A DNA stretch of 64,000 nt. Source: an uncultured Lachnospiraceae bacterium (GTDB lineage: Bacteria; Bacillota; Clostridia; Lachnospirales; Lachnospiraceae). A program made the position numbers and the translations under genes. Of this stretch, positions 46,307-55,389 are shown in pieces. Every line of letters begins with the position of its first letter. Positions within the stretch are counted from its first letter, which is position 1. The notes under the pieces were generated by a model. The model saw only the letters and a list, made by a program, of their open reading frames with translations. It made no database searches and was not told the DNA's origin. The stretch is taken from assembly GCA_947172645.1 (NCBI GenBank), contig CAMWBY010000001.1:124001-188000 (forward strand), in the 5' to 3' direction.

Positions 46307-47437
46307 TTAGCCCTCGAACAGGCCGCTGACCTTTTTGAGATTTTCAATAATCGGCAAATGCTGGGGACAATGCTGCTCACACTGTTTACATCCGATGCAG
46401 GACGAGGCTTTTCCCATCCCTAATGAGGTCGTGTAATGCGTGTAATAGCTTTTAGCGAGCGGGATTTGCCGCTCACCAAATTTATCCACATCATTCACCA
46501 GCTTGAAAAAGTCAGGAATACCAATTTTTTGCGGGCATCCATCCACACAGTATCGGCAGCTGGTACAGACAATGGATTCTTTTGCGGTAATAATTCCGGC
46601 AACTCTTTCCACAAGCTGCTTTTCCTCATCTGTAAACGGCTGGAAATTGTCCATGTAAGAAAGATTATCTTCCATCTGTTCCGGGGTGGTCATGCCAGAC
46701 AGCACCATCGCCACGTTGGGCAGACTGGCAGCAAACCGCACCGCCCAGGACGCAACCGACATATCCGGCTGGGCTTCCTTGAACAGTTCCTCTGCTTCGG
46801 GCGGAACATTAGACAGCAAGCCGCCTTTGACCGGCTCCATGACCAGCACCGGTTTGTTGTGCTTGACCGCAGCCTCATAGCATTTCCGAGACTGAACTTC
46901 CGTATTCTCCCAATCGGCGTAGTTGATTTGCAGCTGCACATACTCCATTTCCGGGTGTCGAGTCAGGATTTCATCCAACACATCCGCTGTATCGTGGAAA
47001 GAGAAACCGACATGACGGATTTTCCCCTCGGCTTTTTCCCGGGCGACAAAATCAAATGCGCCAATTTTTTCTGCCAACTCCAGGTAGTCCTTGTTCATGG
47101 AGTGCAACAGATAGTAGTCGAAATACTCCACGCCGCACCGCTCCAGTTGTCCGGCAAAGAAATCCTCCAATTCCTCCGCTTTCTGAACTACAAAGAAACT
47201 CAGCTTATCGGTGAGGGTGTAAGTATCGCGGGGATGCCGTTTGGCCACGCACTCCCGGAATGCAATCTCGCTGTTGCCGCCGCCGTGATACGGAAACGCC
47301 GTATCGAAGTAGTTGAAGCCTGCTTTTAGATAGCGGTCCACCATTTTGCACAAGGTCGCATAGTCAATTTTGGCTGCATCTGCCGGGTCCAGCTGGGGCA
47401 GAGGCATCAGGCCGAAGCCCAATTTTTTCTTGTTCAT
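46307..47437 (-). CDS. Aldo/keto reductase with C-terminal 4Fe-4S domain
   Basis: This is a 376-residue cytoplasmic oxidoreductase. The N-terminal TIM barrel of the AKR family has GFGLMPLPQ, the catalytic Asp-Tyr region FNYFDTAFPYHGG, and later MEPVKGG. The C-terminal part adds a ferredoxin-like domain with CTSCRYCVDGCPQ and CIGCKQCEQHCPQ. The substrate is unknown; such fused reductases are common in gut clostridia. AAAGGAGG precedes ATG 47437, and the longer frame upstream overlaps the MATE gene and is rejected. It lies 14 bases after the MATE gene and is probably co-transcribed. Confidence 0.92.
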   Translation of the reverse strand: MNKKKLGFGLMPLPQLDPADAAKIDYATLCKMVDRYLKAGFNYFDTAFPYHGGGNSEIAFRECVAKRHPRDTYTLTDKLSFFVVQKAEELEDFFAGQLERCGVEYFDYYLLHSMNKDYLELAEKIGAFDFVAREKAEGKIRHVGFSFHDTADVLDEILTRHPEMEYVQLQINYADWENTEVQSRKCYEAAVKHNKPVLVMEPVKGGLLSNVPPEAEELFKEAQPDMSVASWAVRFAASLPNVAMVLSGMTTPEQMEDNLSYMDNFQPFTDEEKQLVERVAGIITAKESIVCTSCRYCVDGCPQKIGIPDFFKLVNDVDKFGERQIPLAKSYYTHYTTSLGMGKASSCIGCKQCEQHCPQHLPIIENLKKVSGLFEG

Positions 47438-47451
47438 AAAAGTTTCCTCCT

Positions 47452-48816
47452 TTAAAAGTTGTCTGTTTGTTGTTTGCTTTTTTGGTACAAGCTGCGAAGC
47501 AGCGGGATTCCAATCAGAACCGCCGTAATAACCGTACAGTAGTCTGCCGTCATCTGCGCGTGGAGCAGCCCGTTCAGTCCCCAAAGACGGCTGAACAGAA
47601 AAAGGAAGGGAATATTGTATAGCAGCTGCCGTCCCATGTTGACGGTCATAGCCCGAATTGCCTGCCCGGTTGCCTGGAACGTGACCATCATCGTGGACTG
47701 TACCGCCATGATGGGGACCGCCCACGCCTGGGCCCGCAGAAAGCGAACGCCCACGTCAATGATTTGCGCGTCAGTGGTAAACGCCCCTACAAAGTTCGGA
47801 GAGAGCCAGACGAATGGGATCAATAGTACCAGACAGATGCCCGTCCCAGACAGCATGGTAAATTTTAAGGCTGAGAGCATTCGCTTGAAATTACCAGCGC
47901 CGTAGTTATACCCGGCAAAGGGCATATAGCCGGTGACATAGCCTACCACAATCATAAACACCATCTGAATCAGTTTCCCGGAAACGCCATAAGCGGACAC
48001 AACATGGTCGCCAAAATCGGAAGCCAGATTGTTCAGAATAATATTGGAACAACTCATGATGATGACAGAAACGGAATTGGGCAGGCCGATTTTCAAGACC
48101 TCTGAGAAAATCCGAACACTGGGGCGGCAGTCCTTCAGTTGAATGGAGAGGGGAATATCCCCTCTGATGTAAACGACGATGTAATAGACCACGCCCACAA
48201 AGTTGCCGATAATCGTGGCAATGGCCGCTCCCGCCACACCCTGATGGAGAACCAAGATAAAAACCGGGTCCAGGATGATGTTCAATACTGTACCGATGAT
48301 GATACCGATTACCGCCTCTTTCACCTTGCCCACAGCCCGAAGCATACTGGATAGGATGACTTGCAGGATGATGACCACGGCGAAGGCAACGATCACTTGC
48401 AGATAAGAGCGGGTAGGGCCGATGTTCGCCTGGCTGGTTCCCAGCAAATGAAGGATGGGGTCCATAAAGGCAAATATAGCAATGCCTATGACTATGGTAG
48501 CCGCTGAGGACACATAGACCGATACGGCGCTGGTCCGCTTCACCTCATCATACCGCTTTGCGCCCAAACATCGGGAAATGTAGGAGGGCGCACCATTACC
48601 GAATACATTGCCGATGGCCTGGATCAGCATAAATACCGGGAATGCCAGAGAGATGGCTCCCAGCTGCACTGGGTCATCCAGCAGGCCGATAAAATAGGTA
48701 TCCGTCAGGTTGTAGAGCAATGACACGATATTGCTGAGTACGGTTGGAATGGAGAGCTTCAGGATTGCCTGTGGGACCGGCGAACGCTCCAGAAGCTCAA
48801 TGTTTGTTCCTTGCAT
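47452..48816 (-). CDS. MATE-family multidrug exporter
   Basis: This 454-residue membrane protein has about twelve helices in two repeated halves. It begins MQGTNIELLERSPVPQAILKL and LSIPTVLSNIVSLLYNLTDT, the usual N-terminal repeat of MATE proteins, and a second similar stretch starts after residue 220. MATE proteins export drugs or metabolites using sodium or proton gradients. GGAGG lies before ATG 48816. A MarR-type regulator gene is divergent, a classic arrangement for drug-responsive export. Confidence 0.94.
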   Translation of the reverse strand: MQGTNIELLERSPVPQAILKLSIPTVLSNIVSLLYNLTDTYFIGLLDDPVQLGAISLAFPVFMLIQAIGNVFGNGAPSYISRCLGAKRYDEVKRTSAVSVYVSSAATIVIGIAIFAFMDPILHLLGTSQANIGPTRSYLQVIVAFAVVIILQVILSSMLRAVGKVKEAVIGIIIGTVLNIILDPVFILVLHQGVAGAAIATIIGNFVGVVYYIVVYIRGDIPLSIQLKDCRPSVRIFSEVLKIGLPNSVSVIIMSCSNIILNNLASDFGDHVVSAYGVSGKLIQMVFMIVVGYVTGYMPFAGYNYGAGNFKRMLSALKFTMLSGTGICLVLLIPFVWLSPNFVGAFTTDAQIIDVGVRFLRAQAWAVPIMAVQSTMMVTFQATGQAIRAMTVNMGRQLLYNIPFLFLFSRLWGLNGLLHAQMTADYCTVITAVLIGIPLLRSLYQKSKQQTDNF

Positions 48817-48832
48817 GAAATTATGCCTCCAC

Positions 48833-48886
48833 TTGACTTTTAATCCCCCTTGTAGTAATATAATTCAAAGAGGATAGTTTCCTCTT
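48833..48886 (+). promoter_or_regulatory. marR-type promoter with palindromic operator
   Basis: TTGACT and TAATAT lie 17 bases apart (48833-48861). Directly behind them, AAGAGGA-TAGTT-TCCTCTT (48868-48886) is a perfect 7-bp inverted repeat at the likely transcription start, the place where a MarR dimer would bind to repress itself and the divergent MATE operon. Confidence 0.6.
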
Positions 48887-48963
48887 ATTAATTGTAAACC
48901 ATGATTTACTATCAAGCAAAGAATACCACTATGATTCCTGTTTGTCAAGAGGGGGAGAAAATG

Positions 48964-49455
48964 ATGGAATTTTGGGAGATTCAGGAAAAATTGCTTTCAC
49001 TGCTTCCTGTTTGGAATTATCAGATTGCCAAACCTTTTAAACAGCTTTTGGATGAAGGGGTCAGTCTGGATATGTATTACTGTATCAAAACGCTGGAATG
49101 GTGCGGCGGCGCGTCCAGCATGACACAGCTTGCAGGCCTCACCAAAATGCCAAAACAGCAGATGACAAAAATGGCGGACCGCCTGGTAGAACAGGGCTTT
49201 GTGACCCGCTACGATGACCCGGATGACCGGCGGATTGTCATGATCCAACTGACTGATAAGGCAAAAGAGTATATCGACTACTTCCTGGAGCATGATGCCA
49301 GCTGCTTCCGCCCTCTTTTAGAGCAGATGACCGCAAGGGACTTGGAAGACTTTGGCAATGCGCTGGGACAGCTGATTGAGGTGTTTTGCCGCTTGCCGAA
49401 TTGCTGCAATGGCATGGATAAGGGACCAACCAGCGGTGATGCAAGGTCATATTGA
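48964..49455 (+). CDS. MarR-family transcriptional regulator
   Basis: This 163-residue winged-helix regulator is divergent from the MATE-reductase operon. The DNA-binding part is SMTQLAGLTKMPKQQMTKMA, with the wing DDPDDRRIVMIQLT, followed by a dimerisation helix (EYIDYFLEHDASCF). ATG 48964 is preferred because GGGGGAG lies six bases upstream; the in-frame extension to 48901 has no such site. It probably binds the palindrome at 48868-48886 and releases it when bound by a toxic compound, which is inference. Confidence 0.88.
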   Translation: MEFWEIQEKLLSLLPVWNYQIAKPFKQLLDEGVSLDMYYCIKTLEWCGGASSMTQLAGLTKMPKQQMTKMADRLVEQGFVTRYDDPDDRRIVMIQLTDKAKEYIDYFLEHDASCFRPLLEQMTARDLEDFGNALGQLIEVFCRLPNCCNGMDKGPTSGDARSY

Positions 49456-49551
49456 AATAATCGTTAAATAAGAGAGAAGCGAGAGAGAAATATGAGAGCA
49501 AGGCAGAGGATACTATTTGCGTCCTCCGCCTTGTCGCTATATGGGTTAGAC

Positions 49552-49813
49552 TTAGTAATAGACCAATTCCGCAAAAATGATTTCCTCTACCTGGGCCTTA
49601 CAGCAATTCATCAGCCGCACTCCCCGCTGGCGAAGAATTTCCATCACCTGGCCGACTTTCGGATAGTCCCCAGCCTGGACATACCCTTGACGATAATTGC
49701 CGCCGGGCGAAGTTCACCAGCATGATTTTTGGGGGGATTGAAAAACTCTCGCCTTGCAGTTCATCGTCACGGCTCAACCTCTCGTACAGCAGCACAATCT
49801 TGGTTTTTGCCAT
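49552..49813 (-). pseudogene. Serine recombinase (resolvase) remnant, frameshifted
   Basis: The first frame encodes MAKTKIVLLYERLSRDDELQ and GESFSI, the typical start of a large serine recombinase with the nucleophilic Ser. It then diverges, and another frame continues with GNYRQ and KVGQVMEILRQRGVRLM, a later part of the same domain, then stops. The body and zinc domains are missing. This is the remnant of a mobile element beside the reductase-MATE-MarR cluster. Confidence 0.8.
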
Positions 49814-49904
49814 AGCACAGACCTCCTTGAATGAAAATATGCTCTAAACCGTCCTCGCATATCACCGAAAAATTAGTGAATTAACAAGTCGCTTAGAGCA
49901 TATA

Positions 49905-50438
49905 TCACCTCGGGCAGTGCAGTATTTCCTCTGTATCTTCAAAGACAAACTCCATCCCATATTCCGCATGGCAGCTTACACAATAGCAACGGAGCGCACT
50001 TCCATGAATCTCCCACACTTACTTACTCCCCGCCTTCTGATGCAGCCCTTCAATATTCTGAGTGACAATTCCATCCAGCTTTTCCTTCCGCTCCATTTCC
50101 GCCAGTTTCTTATGGGCATCATTAGGCTGGAAAGTCCGGCAATCCAGATTCTTTCGGAAATAGGAAAAAAATATCTCCGGCTTCTTATTCAGACAATCAT
50201 AGCTGAGCAGATACTCCGGTTTATACTTCCGAAATTTATGGTCCTGCTTATTATATAACCCGTCCTTACTCCGAAAATCTGGTATCCCGCTCTCTGTAGA
50301 GACGCCTGCTCCGCCAAGAAAGACGATATGCTTCGATTCTTCTATCATCTCGTTCAACGCATCTATTTTCTGCCCACCATTCAGTGAACGAAAGAATTTC
50401 TCTTTTTCCCTCAAAGATAAAAACTCTGGCAACATCAT
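49905..50438 (-). pseudogene. Truncated, frameshifted second sirtuin
   Basis: The first frame (50019-50438) has the sirtuin motifs VFLGGAGVSTESGIPDFRSK and TQNIEGLHQKAGSK, then a stop. The next frame continues WEIHGSALRCYCVSCHAEYG and ILHCPR before ending at 49905. A duplicated AGTAAGTAAG at the junction suggests a 4-base insertion. The copy stops in the zinc site and lacks the C-terminal half of the Rossmann fold. It is related to, but distinct from, the intact sirtuin at 18268. Confidence 0.85.
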
Positions 50439-50480
50439 ATCAAATCCTTAGTATTACATCATACTTTCTGCAAATACTTC

Positions 50481-50654
50481 TTAATTGGGAACTGCCCTTT
50501 TACGCTTATATTCTTCAACCACTGCCATCATTTCCTTACTCTTTTGAATACTTTTCCGCAATTCTGCTTCATCAACCTTATGATCTGGATCTGGTGTGAC
50601 TATTTTCAAAGGTTCAAAGCTATATACCAAATCATTCAAAGATGTTTTACCCAT
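50481..50654 (-). CDS. Small unknown protein coupled to the JAB gene
   Basis: This 57-residue protein is not one I recognise (MGKTSLNDLVYSFEPLKIVT, then a charged helix EAELRKSIQKSKEMMAVVEE and YKRKRAVPN). GAGGT lies upstream of ATG 50654. It starts 17 bases after the JAB-domain gene on the same strand. The size and pairing would suit an accessory or antitoxin-like partner, but nothing in the sequence proves that. Confidence 0.55.
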   Translation of the reverse strand: MGKTSLNDLVYSFEPLKIVTPDPDHKVDEAELRKSIQKSKEMMAVVEEYKRKRAVPN

Positions 50655-50671
50655 AACCAATACCTCACTTT

Positions 50672-51295
50672 CTACCGATAATACAATCCTGCCTCACTGC
50701 ACTTCGCCAGAAAAGTTAATGTTGCCATGTACACTTCCAAACTTGGCGAGTTTCTTTTCAATCCTTGTATACACTCTTTAAAGAGAACAACAACCTTCCC
50801 ATAATCAAAATCCTTATCTCGTTTCAGATAATGAACCATGCCCTGATTCGATACCACCACTATCACTGTAAGCATAGGATGCTGAATAAAAAACTGCACA
50901 TCCTCCAATGAAAAAGTCTGTGTTGATGGATGATTATGCAACAAAACAACCACAACAGATTCACTGGAGATAATCATATGATTTGACAAAGTATCCGATA
51001 AAACATCTACATCATGCTCTGTTCCCAATGCAACGCCAAAATTATGCAAAGGATCGGGTTTACCCAAATCACAGGTCAGAGCAACTTCATTACTGTCGTT
51101 GCTCTCTTTAGAGATAACCAATACGTTCCTTGCCAGCTCCTGCATAATCCGATTTTGTTCATCTGTAAAACCATAATATTCAATCAGAGGAACTTTATCT
51201 ATCGCAATATCAGTAATATACACCTTCTTATCATGTTTCTTAGCCATTTTCAGAGATTCCAGGTTCATCGGTTTATCCGAAACATCCATTGGCAT
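50672..51295 (-). CDS. JAB/MPN-domain protein
   Basis: This 207-residue protein carries the metalloprotease-type JAMM motif HNHPSTQTFSLEDV (H-x-H then S and D), as in RadC and deubiquitinase-like families. The first 60 residues are charged and include DKVPLIEYYGFTDEQNRIMQ. The downstream SNQGMVHYL strand fits the JAB fold. Related proteins occur on mobile elements and near defence genes. The exact substrate is unknown. The gene lies between the sirtuin remnant and the third uvrB fragment. Confidence 0.8.
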   Translation of the reverse strand: MPMDVSDKPMNLESLKMAKKHDKKVYITDIAIDKVPLIEYYGFTDEQNRIMQELARNVLVISKESNDSNEVALTCDLGKPDPLHNFGVALGTEHDVDVLSDTLSNHMIISSESVVVVLLHNHPSTQTFSLEDVQFFIQHPMLTVIVVVSNQGMVHYLKRDKDFDYGKVVVLFKECIQGLKRNSPSLEVYMATLTFLAKCSEAGLYYR

Positions 51296-51514
51296 CAGCT
51301 CCCTCCCATAATCAACGTCTACTTCGCATATCCTTTTATATTATTATATATCCCCCAAAATTTTTTCACAATCTCTTCTATGCACGAATTCTGTTCACCA
51401 TTATGCCTGTTCTATACAGTCCATTTCAACGTTAAGAGTCCGCCTTCATACCATATATTGTATTTTTCTAATTTCTTTGGTATTATATTTAGTGTCATCA
51501 AAATATCTACATGC

Positions 51515-51695
51515 TAGGACACGAAATACACCACTGTATTCTCCGGGAAAAATTCTTGGACTCGCCATAGAGCCGTCTGGCAAGAGTCTTATTATGGGCA
51601 ATCACAAGCATCAGCTTATTGAGTGCCTGTATGATATTGGTCATGGTAAATGTCTTACTGGAACCCCATAACCCCTAGTAATGTCTGGAACTGTC
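51515..51695 (-). pseudogene. Decayed third uvrB 5' fragment
   Basis: The plus strand matches the uvrB region from TAGGACACGAAATA (the same breakpoint as at 45284) through the sequence complementary to the Walker A part (CATGGTAAATGTCTTACTGG) to about 51695. Stops and frameshifts have accumulated and the first ~35 codons are missing. It is the most degenerate of the three uvrB 5' ends. Confidence 0.85.
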
Positions 51696-52355
51696 TGAAG
51701 TCGTTCTTTTATCTAATATATTTATTAGCTGATTTAACGCCATTTTTTGTGATTTAATTAAATTATTTCTTCCAATAACAGATTTTTCTTCATAATTGGA
51801 TACTATGTTTAAATCACACGAAAATTTATAATCAAATATTTTTATTGTTTGGTTTTCTAATATCATGTAAAAAAGCAAAATTTCAAATGCATAAATGCAA
51901 ATAAGTTTAGGAGTATTGCTACATTTATACCAAACCACAATGCTAGCTATATACAACATAAAATGTATTTCATATATGTATTTTTTTAACGCAATATGCA
52001 GCACTGAAATATCCCTCTTTGTCAAGTTCCAAATCAACATATAACATATGCATACACCCAAAAAAAATGCAATTTGTTGGGCTGATATATATGGAACGAT
52101 ATCAATATTCAAAAACTCTAACATCCCTAATGATACAAAAATGTTATACGTTAAAAAGCTTATTATAGCTCCAAACATATATTCTAGTAAATTAATTCCT
52201 ATTTTTTTGCTCTTTGCACTCCACATATCTTTTATCCTTATACTTAACTGCAACACCACTTTCTGCTGCAAATCAGTACTCAAAGTACTCCTCTGCACTC
52301 CCCCGGGAAAAGACTTCCCCTCTTGAAAGTTTTGAATATAGATTTGATAGTCCAT
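51675..52355 (-). CDS. Unknown AT-rich membrane protein
   Basis: This 226-residue protein is unrecognised. After a cytoplasmic N-terminus (MDYQIYIQNFQEGKSFPGGV) come four hydrophobic segments (about residues 55-75, 85-110, 130-150 and 155-170), then a soluble tail. Its base composition is much more AT-rich than the core genes here, suggesting recent arrival. The last few codons (TTSDSSRHY) are read from the decayed uvrB fragment in another frame, so the original C-terminus may be lost. Confidence 0.55.
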   Translation of the reverse strand: MDYQIYIQNFQEGKSFPGGVQRSTLSTDLQQKVVLQLSIRIKDMWSAKSKKIGINLLEYMFGAIISFLTYNIFVSLGMLEFLNIDIVPYISAQQIAFFLGVCICYMLIWNLTKRDISVLHIALKKYIYEIHFMLYIASIVVWYKCSNTPKLICIYAFEILLFYMILENQTIKIFDYKFSCDLNIVSNYEEKSVIGRNNLIKSQKMALNQLINILDKRTTSDSSRHY

Positions 52356-52566
52356 TGTTGATTACCAACCAACTTATATAAAGCACATATTTAAAATCCG
52401 TTATTTGAAAACCTACATATTATGCTATTTAACAAAACCATATTTTCAAAAGAAAACAACACTGAATACTATCAATACAAATAATATTATACAGTTAGTT
52501 TGTTTTTATTATAACACATAAGCCAAAAAGTACAAATTAAAATCAAACATATGTTTCCATCATTCT

Positions 52567-52905
52567 TCATACATACAATTTACCCCGAAAAAACCGTTCC
52601 TGAAACCAAATCCCTTCTAAAATCCTTTCTTCCGGAATGTCTTCCCCATCCAGGGACACAATCCATTTATCCTCCACATCATCAAAACGGCGCCACACTG
52701 CTATCACCTTGCCCTCAAACGTTTTCAGCGGTTTATCCGTTCCAAATATATATACATCCTGCTCCTCGCCATCCTTGGCGAAAACACCGTTAACATACCC
52801 GTAATTGACCGGGTAAACCATCTCCGGGTACCTGGGGTGAACTGACCCTAACGGCCTGTCTACATTTCCCCTCACTGTTCTCCCAATCATATCTTCATAA
52901 TCCAT
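52567..52905 (-). CDS. Small inorganic-pyrophosphatase-like protein
   Basis: This 112-residue protein has DRPLGSVHPRYPEMVYPVNY, then GYVNGVF, DGEEQDVYIFG, and EGKVIAVWRR with DKWIV. I recognise this pattern as the short pyrophosphatase-like proteins of clostridia, about half the length of normal family I enzymes. They are annotated as pyrophosphatases, but the activity is doubtful because several metal-binding Asp residues of the full enzyme cannot be placed. Confidence 0.65.
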   Translation of the reverse strand: MDYEDMIGRTVRGNVDRPLGSVHPRYPEMVYPVNYGYVNGVFAKDGEEQDVYIFGTDKPLKTFEGKVIAVWRRFDDVEDKWIVSLDGEDIPEERILEGIWFQERFFRGKLYV

Positions 52906-53072
52906 AAATCAATATTCTCCATCCTCCCAATAACCGCCATCTTTCTGTATATCAAAAACTTAATTCTCGCTATACTAGTACAACCACTCCAAGCATACTT
53001 TTCAATACAAAAATCTCACTAATACTGTACTCTATTCTCCGTCAAAAACTAATCTTAATATAATTCACCTTA

Positions 53073-54422
53073 TCACAAATCATTTCGCAGCTTCCTGTAA
53101 AGCGCAAAATACATAGTGACAAAACATGCCAACCCGCCGATAGCATTAGAGATAGGTTCCGCAAGAAACACACCGTCCACGCCAAATCCTATCCGCGGCA
53201 GCAATACCGTCAGGGGTGCAACAATCACCGCCTTGCGCAGCAAGGAGAAGAAAATTGCATGGCGGGAATACCCTAGCGAAGTGAAAGCCGACTGTCCCGT
53301 AAACTGAAACGCCATAAAGAAAAAGCCAAAAAAATATAAGCGCAGCGCATCCGCCCCGACTTCAATCATAACCCTGTCTTCCGTGAATATGGACAAAAGC
53401 AGGTGTGGGCTCATAATCACCAAAATCCATGCCAACAGCGTATAAACAATACCCAAGGCTGCCGTAAACCGAATGCCCTGCCTGACTTTATCGTATTCCT
53501 TTGCCCCATAATTGTATCCAAGCACCGGCTGCGCCCCGTTAGTGATGCCACTGACCGGCAAGGAAAGAATCTCCCTGGCGGAATTAATCACCGTCATAAC
53601 ACCCACATAGACATCGCCGCCATACACCTTCAATGTTGCATTGCACACAACCTGCACAAGGCAGTTAGTTCCTTGCATAATAAAGCCTGACATTCCAAGG
53701 GCCATAATTTCTTTGGCCAGTTTCATTTCCACCCGCAGGCTTGCCTTTTTAATAGGAAGAATCGCCCTCTTTCCGGCCAGAAACTTGAGCACCCACACGC
53801 ATGAGACAGCCTGGCTAATTACAGTTGCAAGCGCCGCGCCGCCCACACCCATATCCAACCAAAAAATGAAAACGGGGTCTAACACCAGATTTAAGATTGC
53901 CCCCAAGAGCGTCGTCAACATTCCCACGCGAGGAAATCCCTGGGCATTAATAAACCCGTTCAATCCTGTTGCAAGCATCGTAAAGGAAGTCCCCAACAAG
54001 TATATCTTCAAATATGCGTCTGCATACATATAAGAAGCATCGCTGGCGCCAAACAGATAAAGTATTGGTCTTCGAAACAAATAGCAAAACAGAAATAAAA
54101 ATATAGATGTACCTAACAGAAGAGAAAAAGTATTCCCAAGTATTTTCCCTGCCCGCTCTTCCTGCCCCGCCCCTCTGGCAATAGAAAAGAGCGGCGTGCC
54201 GCCTGTACCGAAAAGAAAAGTGAACGCCGCAATCAAAGTGGTTAGCGGAAATACCAGGCCGATGCCTGTCAATGCCATACTGTCCGCCCCCGGTAAATGC
54301 CCGATATAAATACGGTCCACAACATTATATAGTAGCTGCACTAATTGTGCCAAAATCAGCGGAATAGACTGTGCAATAATATTCCGCCATACTTTTCCCT
54401 TAGAAAAATCAGTTGAATGCAT
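53073..54422 (-). CDS. MATE-family exporter
   Basis: This 449-residue membrane protein has about twelve helices. The N-terminal repeat IIAQSIPLILAQLVQLLYNV with VDRIYIGHLPG is a standard MATE signature, and GFPRVGMLTTLLGAILNLVL follows in helix 5. ATG 54422 is used because GGGGAG overlaps the earlier ATG. It is separate from the MATE gene at 47452 and only distantly similar to it. A terminator for the following ABC operon lies at 54506. Confidence 0.93.
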   Translation of the reverse strand: MHSTDFSKGKVWRNIIAQSIPLILAQLVQLLYNVVDRIYIGHLPGADSMALTGIGLVFPLTTLIAAFTFLFGTGGTPLFSIARGAGQEERAGKILGNTFSLLLGTSIFLFLFCYLFRRPILYLFGASDASYMYADAYLKIYLLGTSFTMLATGLNGFINAQGFPRVGMLTTLLGAILNLVLDPVFIFWLDMGVGGAALATVISQAVSCVWVLKFLAGKRAILPIKKASLRVEMKLAKEIMALGMSGFIMQGTNCLVQVVCNATLKVYGGDVYVGVMTVINSAREILSLPVSGITNGAQPVLGYNYGAKEYDKVRQGIRFTAALGIVYTLLAWILVIMSPHLLLSIFTEDRVMIEVGADALRLYFFGFFFMAFQFTGQSAFTSLGYSRHAIFFSLLRKAVIVAPLTVLLPRIGFGVDGVFLAEPISNAIGGLACFVTMYFALYRKLRNDL

Positions 54423-54505
54423 AAGTATAATCATCTCCCCTATCTACTTTATAAGAAACAAACCGCATTGGCAAGCGAAGAAATTTCTTATGCAGGCCTA
54501 CACAT

Positions 54506-54538
54506 CAAAAACAGAGCGTGCCGCAACCGACACGCTCC
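54506..54538 (-). terminator. Terminator of the oligopeptide importer operon
   Basis: On the minus strand GAGCGTG and CACGCTC pair around a 10-base loop and are followed by TGTTTTTG. Confidence 0.8.
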
Positions 54539-54576
54539 GCCCTATTTCATAACCCTTCTCTTTTTAAAATCAAAGC

Positions 54577-55389
54577 CTACACCGTACTCAAATCCCACTC
54601 TTCATAAATCTTCGGAACGTCGTTAATCAGTCGCTGCGTGTAAGCTGCTTTGGGACGCAGAATCACGTCCTCGGCCGAACCATGCTCAACAAACTTGCCA
54701 TGCTCCATAATATATACGGAGTCTGATACATAGTATGCAAGGCCGATATCATGTGTGATGAAAATAATGGTCATATTAATCTCATCACGCAGTTTCAGAA
54801 GCATATCCAGGATAGTTGCCCTGGAACATGCGTCAATCATGGAGGTCGGCTCGTCAGCTAACAGAATCTTCGGCTTCAACAAGAAAATTCTTGCAATCAT
54901 AAGTCTCTGCATCTGACCGCCGGAAAGCTCGAAAGGATACTTATTCGTCAGCTCCTTAAACTCCAGATTTACGAAGCTGCATGCTTCCCTCATCATAGCG
55001 AACTTCTCCTCATAAGGAAGATTCTTGCCGCCTCTCATGTTGATACAGTCCAGTAGAACCGCATCAATTTTGTTGAATGTATTATAGGAAGAAAAGGGGT
55101 CCTGGAAAATAGCCTGAATGCCCTTCCAATATTCCTTCTTCTTCTGTCCGTTGGAAATATCCCTGGGCTTACCTTGGAACATTACATCACCTTCCGTGAC
55201 GCTGATTAAGCCGAGAAGCATCTTGGAAAGAGTGGTCTTGCCGCTTCCGGACTCGCCTACGATAGAGACAATCTCTCCCTCACGGAAGTCAAAATCTACA
55301 TGGTCAACGGCTACCGTTTTTTTGTCGCCCATACCGAATACTTTGGTTACGCCCTTGCCGCTTAAGCATTCCGCTCTCTTATCACTCAT
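54577..55389 (-). CDS. Oligopeptide ABC transporter ATPase (OppF/DppF type)
   Basis: This 270-residue cytoplasmic ATPase has Walker [14 protein letters not shown], the signature [11 protein letters not shown], Walker [10 protein letters not shown] and the His loop [14 protein letters not shown]. It pairs with the OppD-type ATPase encoded just upstream, and its start overlaps that gene. It energises uptake of the substrate carried by the lipoprotein at 58866. The zinc-binding C-terminal tail seen in some OppF proteins is absent or short. Confidence 0.93.
   Translation of the reverse strand: MSDKRAECLSGKGVTKVFGMGDKKTVAVDHVDFDFREGEIVSIVGESGSGKTTLSKMLLGLISVTEGDVMFQGKPRDISNGQKKKEYWKGIQAIFQDPFSSYNTFNKIDAVLLDCINMRGGKNLPYEEKFAMMREACSFVNLEFKELTNKYPFELSGGQMQRLMIARIFLLKPKILLADEPTSMIDACSRATILDMLLKLRDEINMTIIFITHDIGLAYYVSDSVYIMEHGKFVEHGSAEDVILRPKAAYTQRLINDVPKIYEEWDLSTV

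Noticed and set aside
46097-46423. Plus-strand reading frame of about 108 codons near the aldo/keto reductase
   Set aside because: It crosses the terminator and the 3' end of the reductase gene and has no family features.
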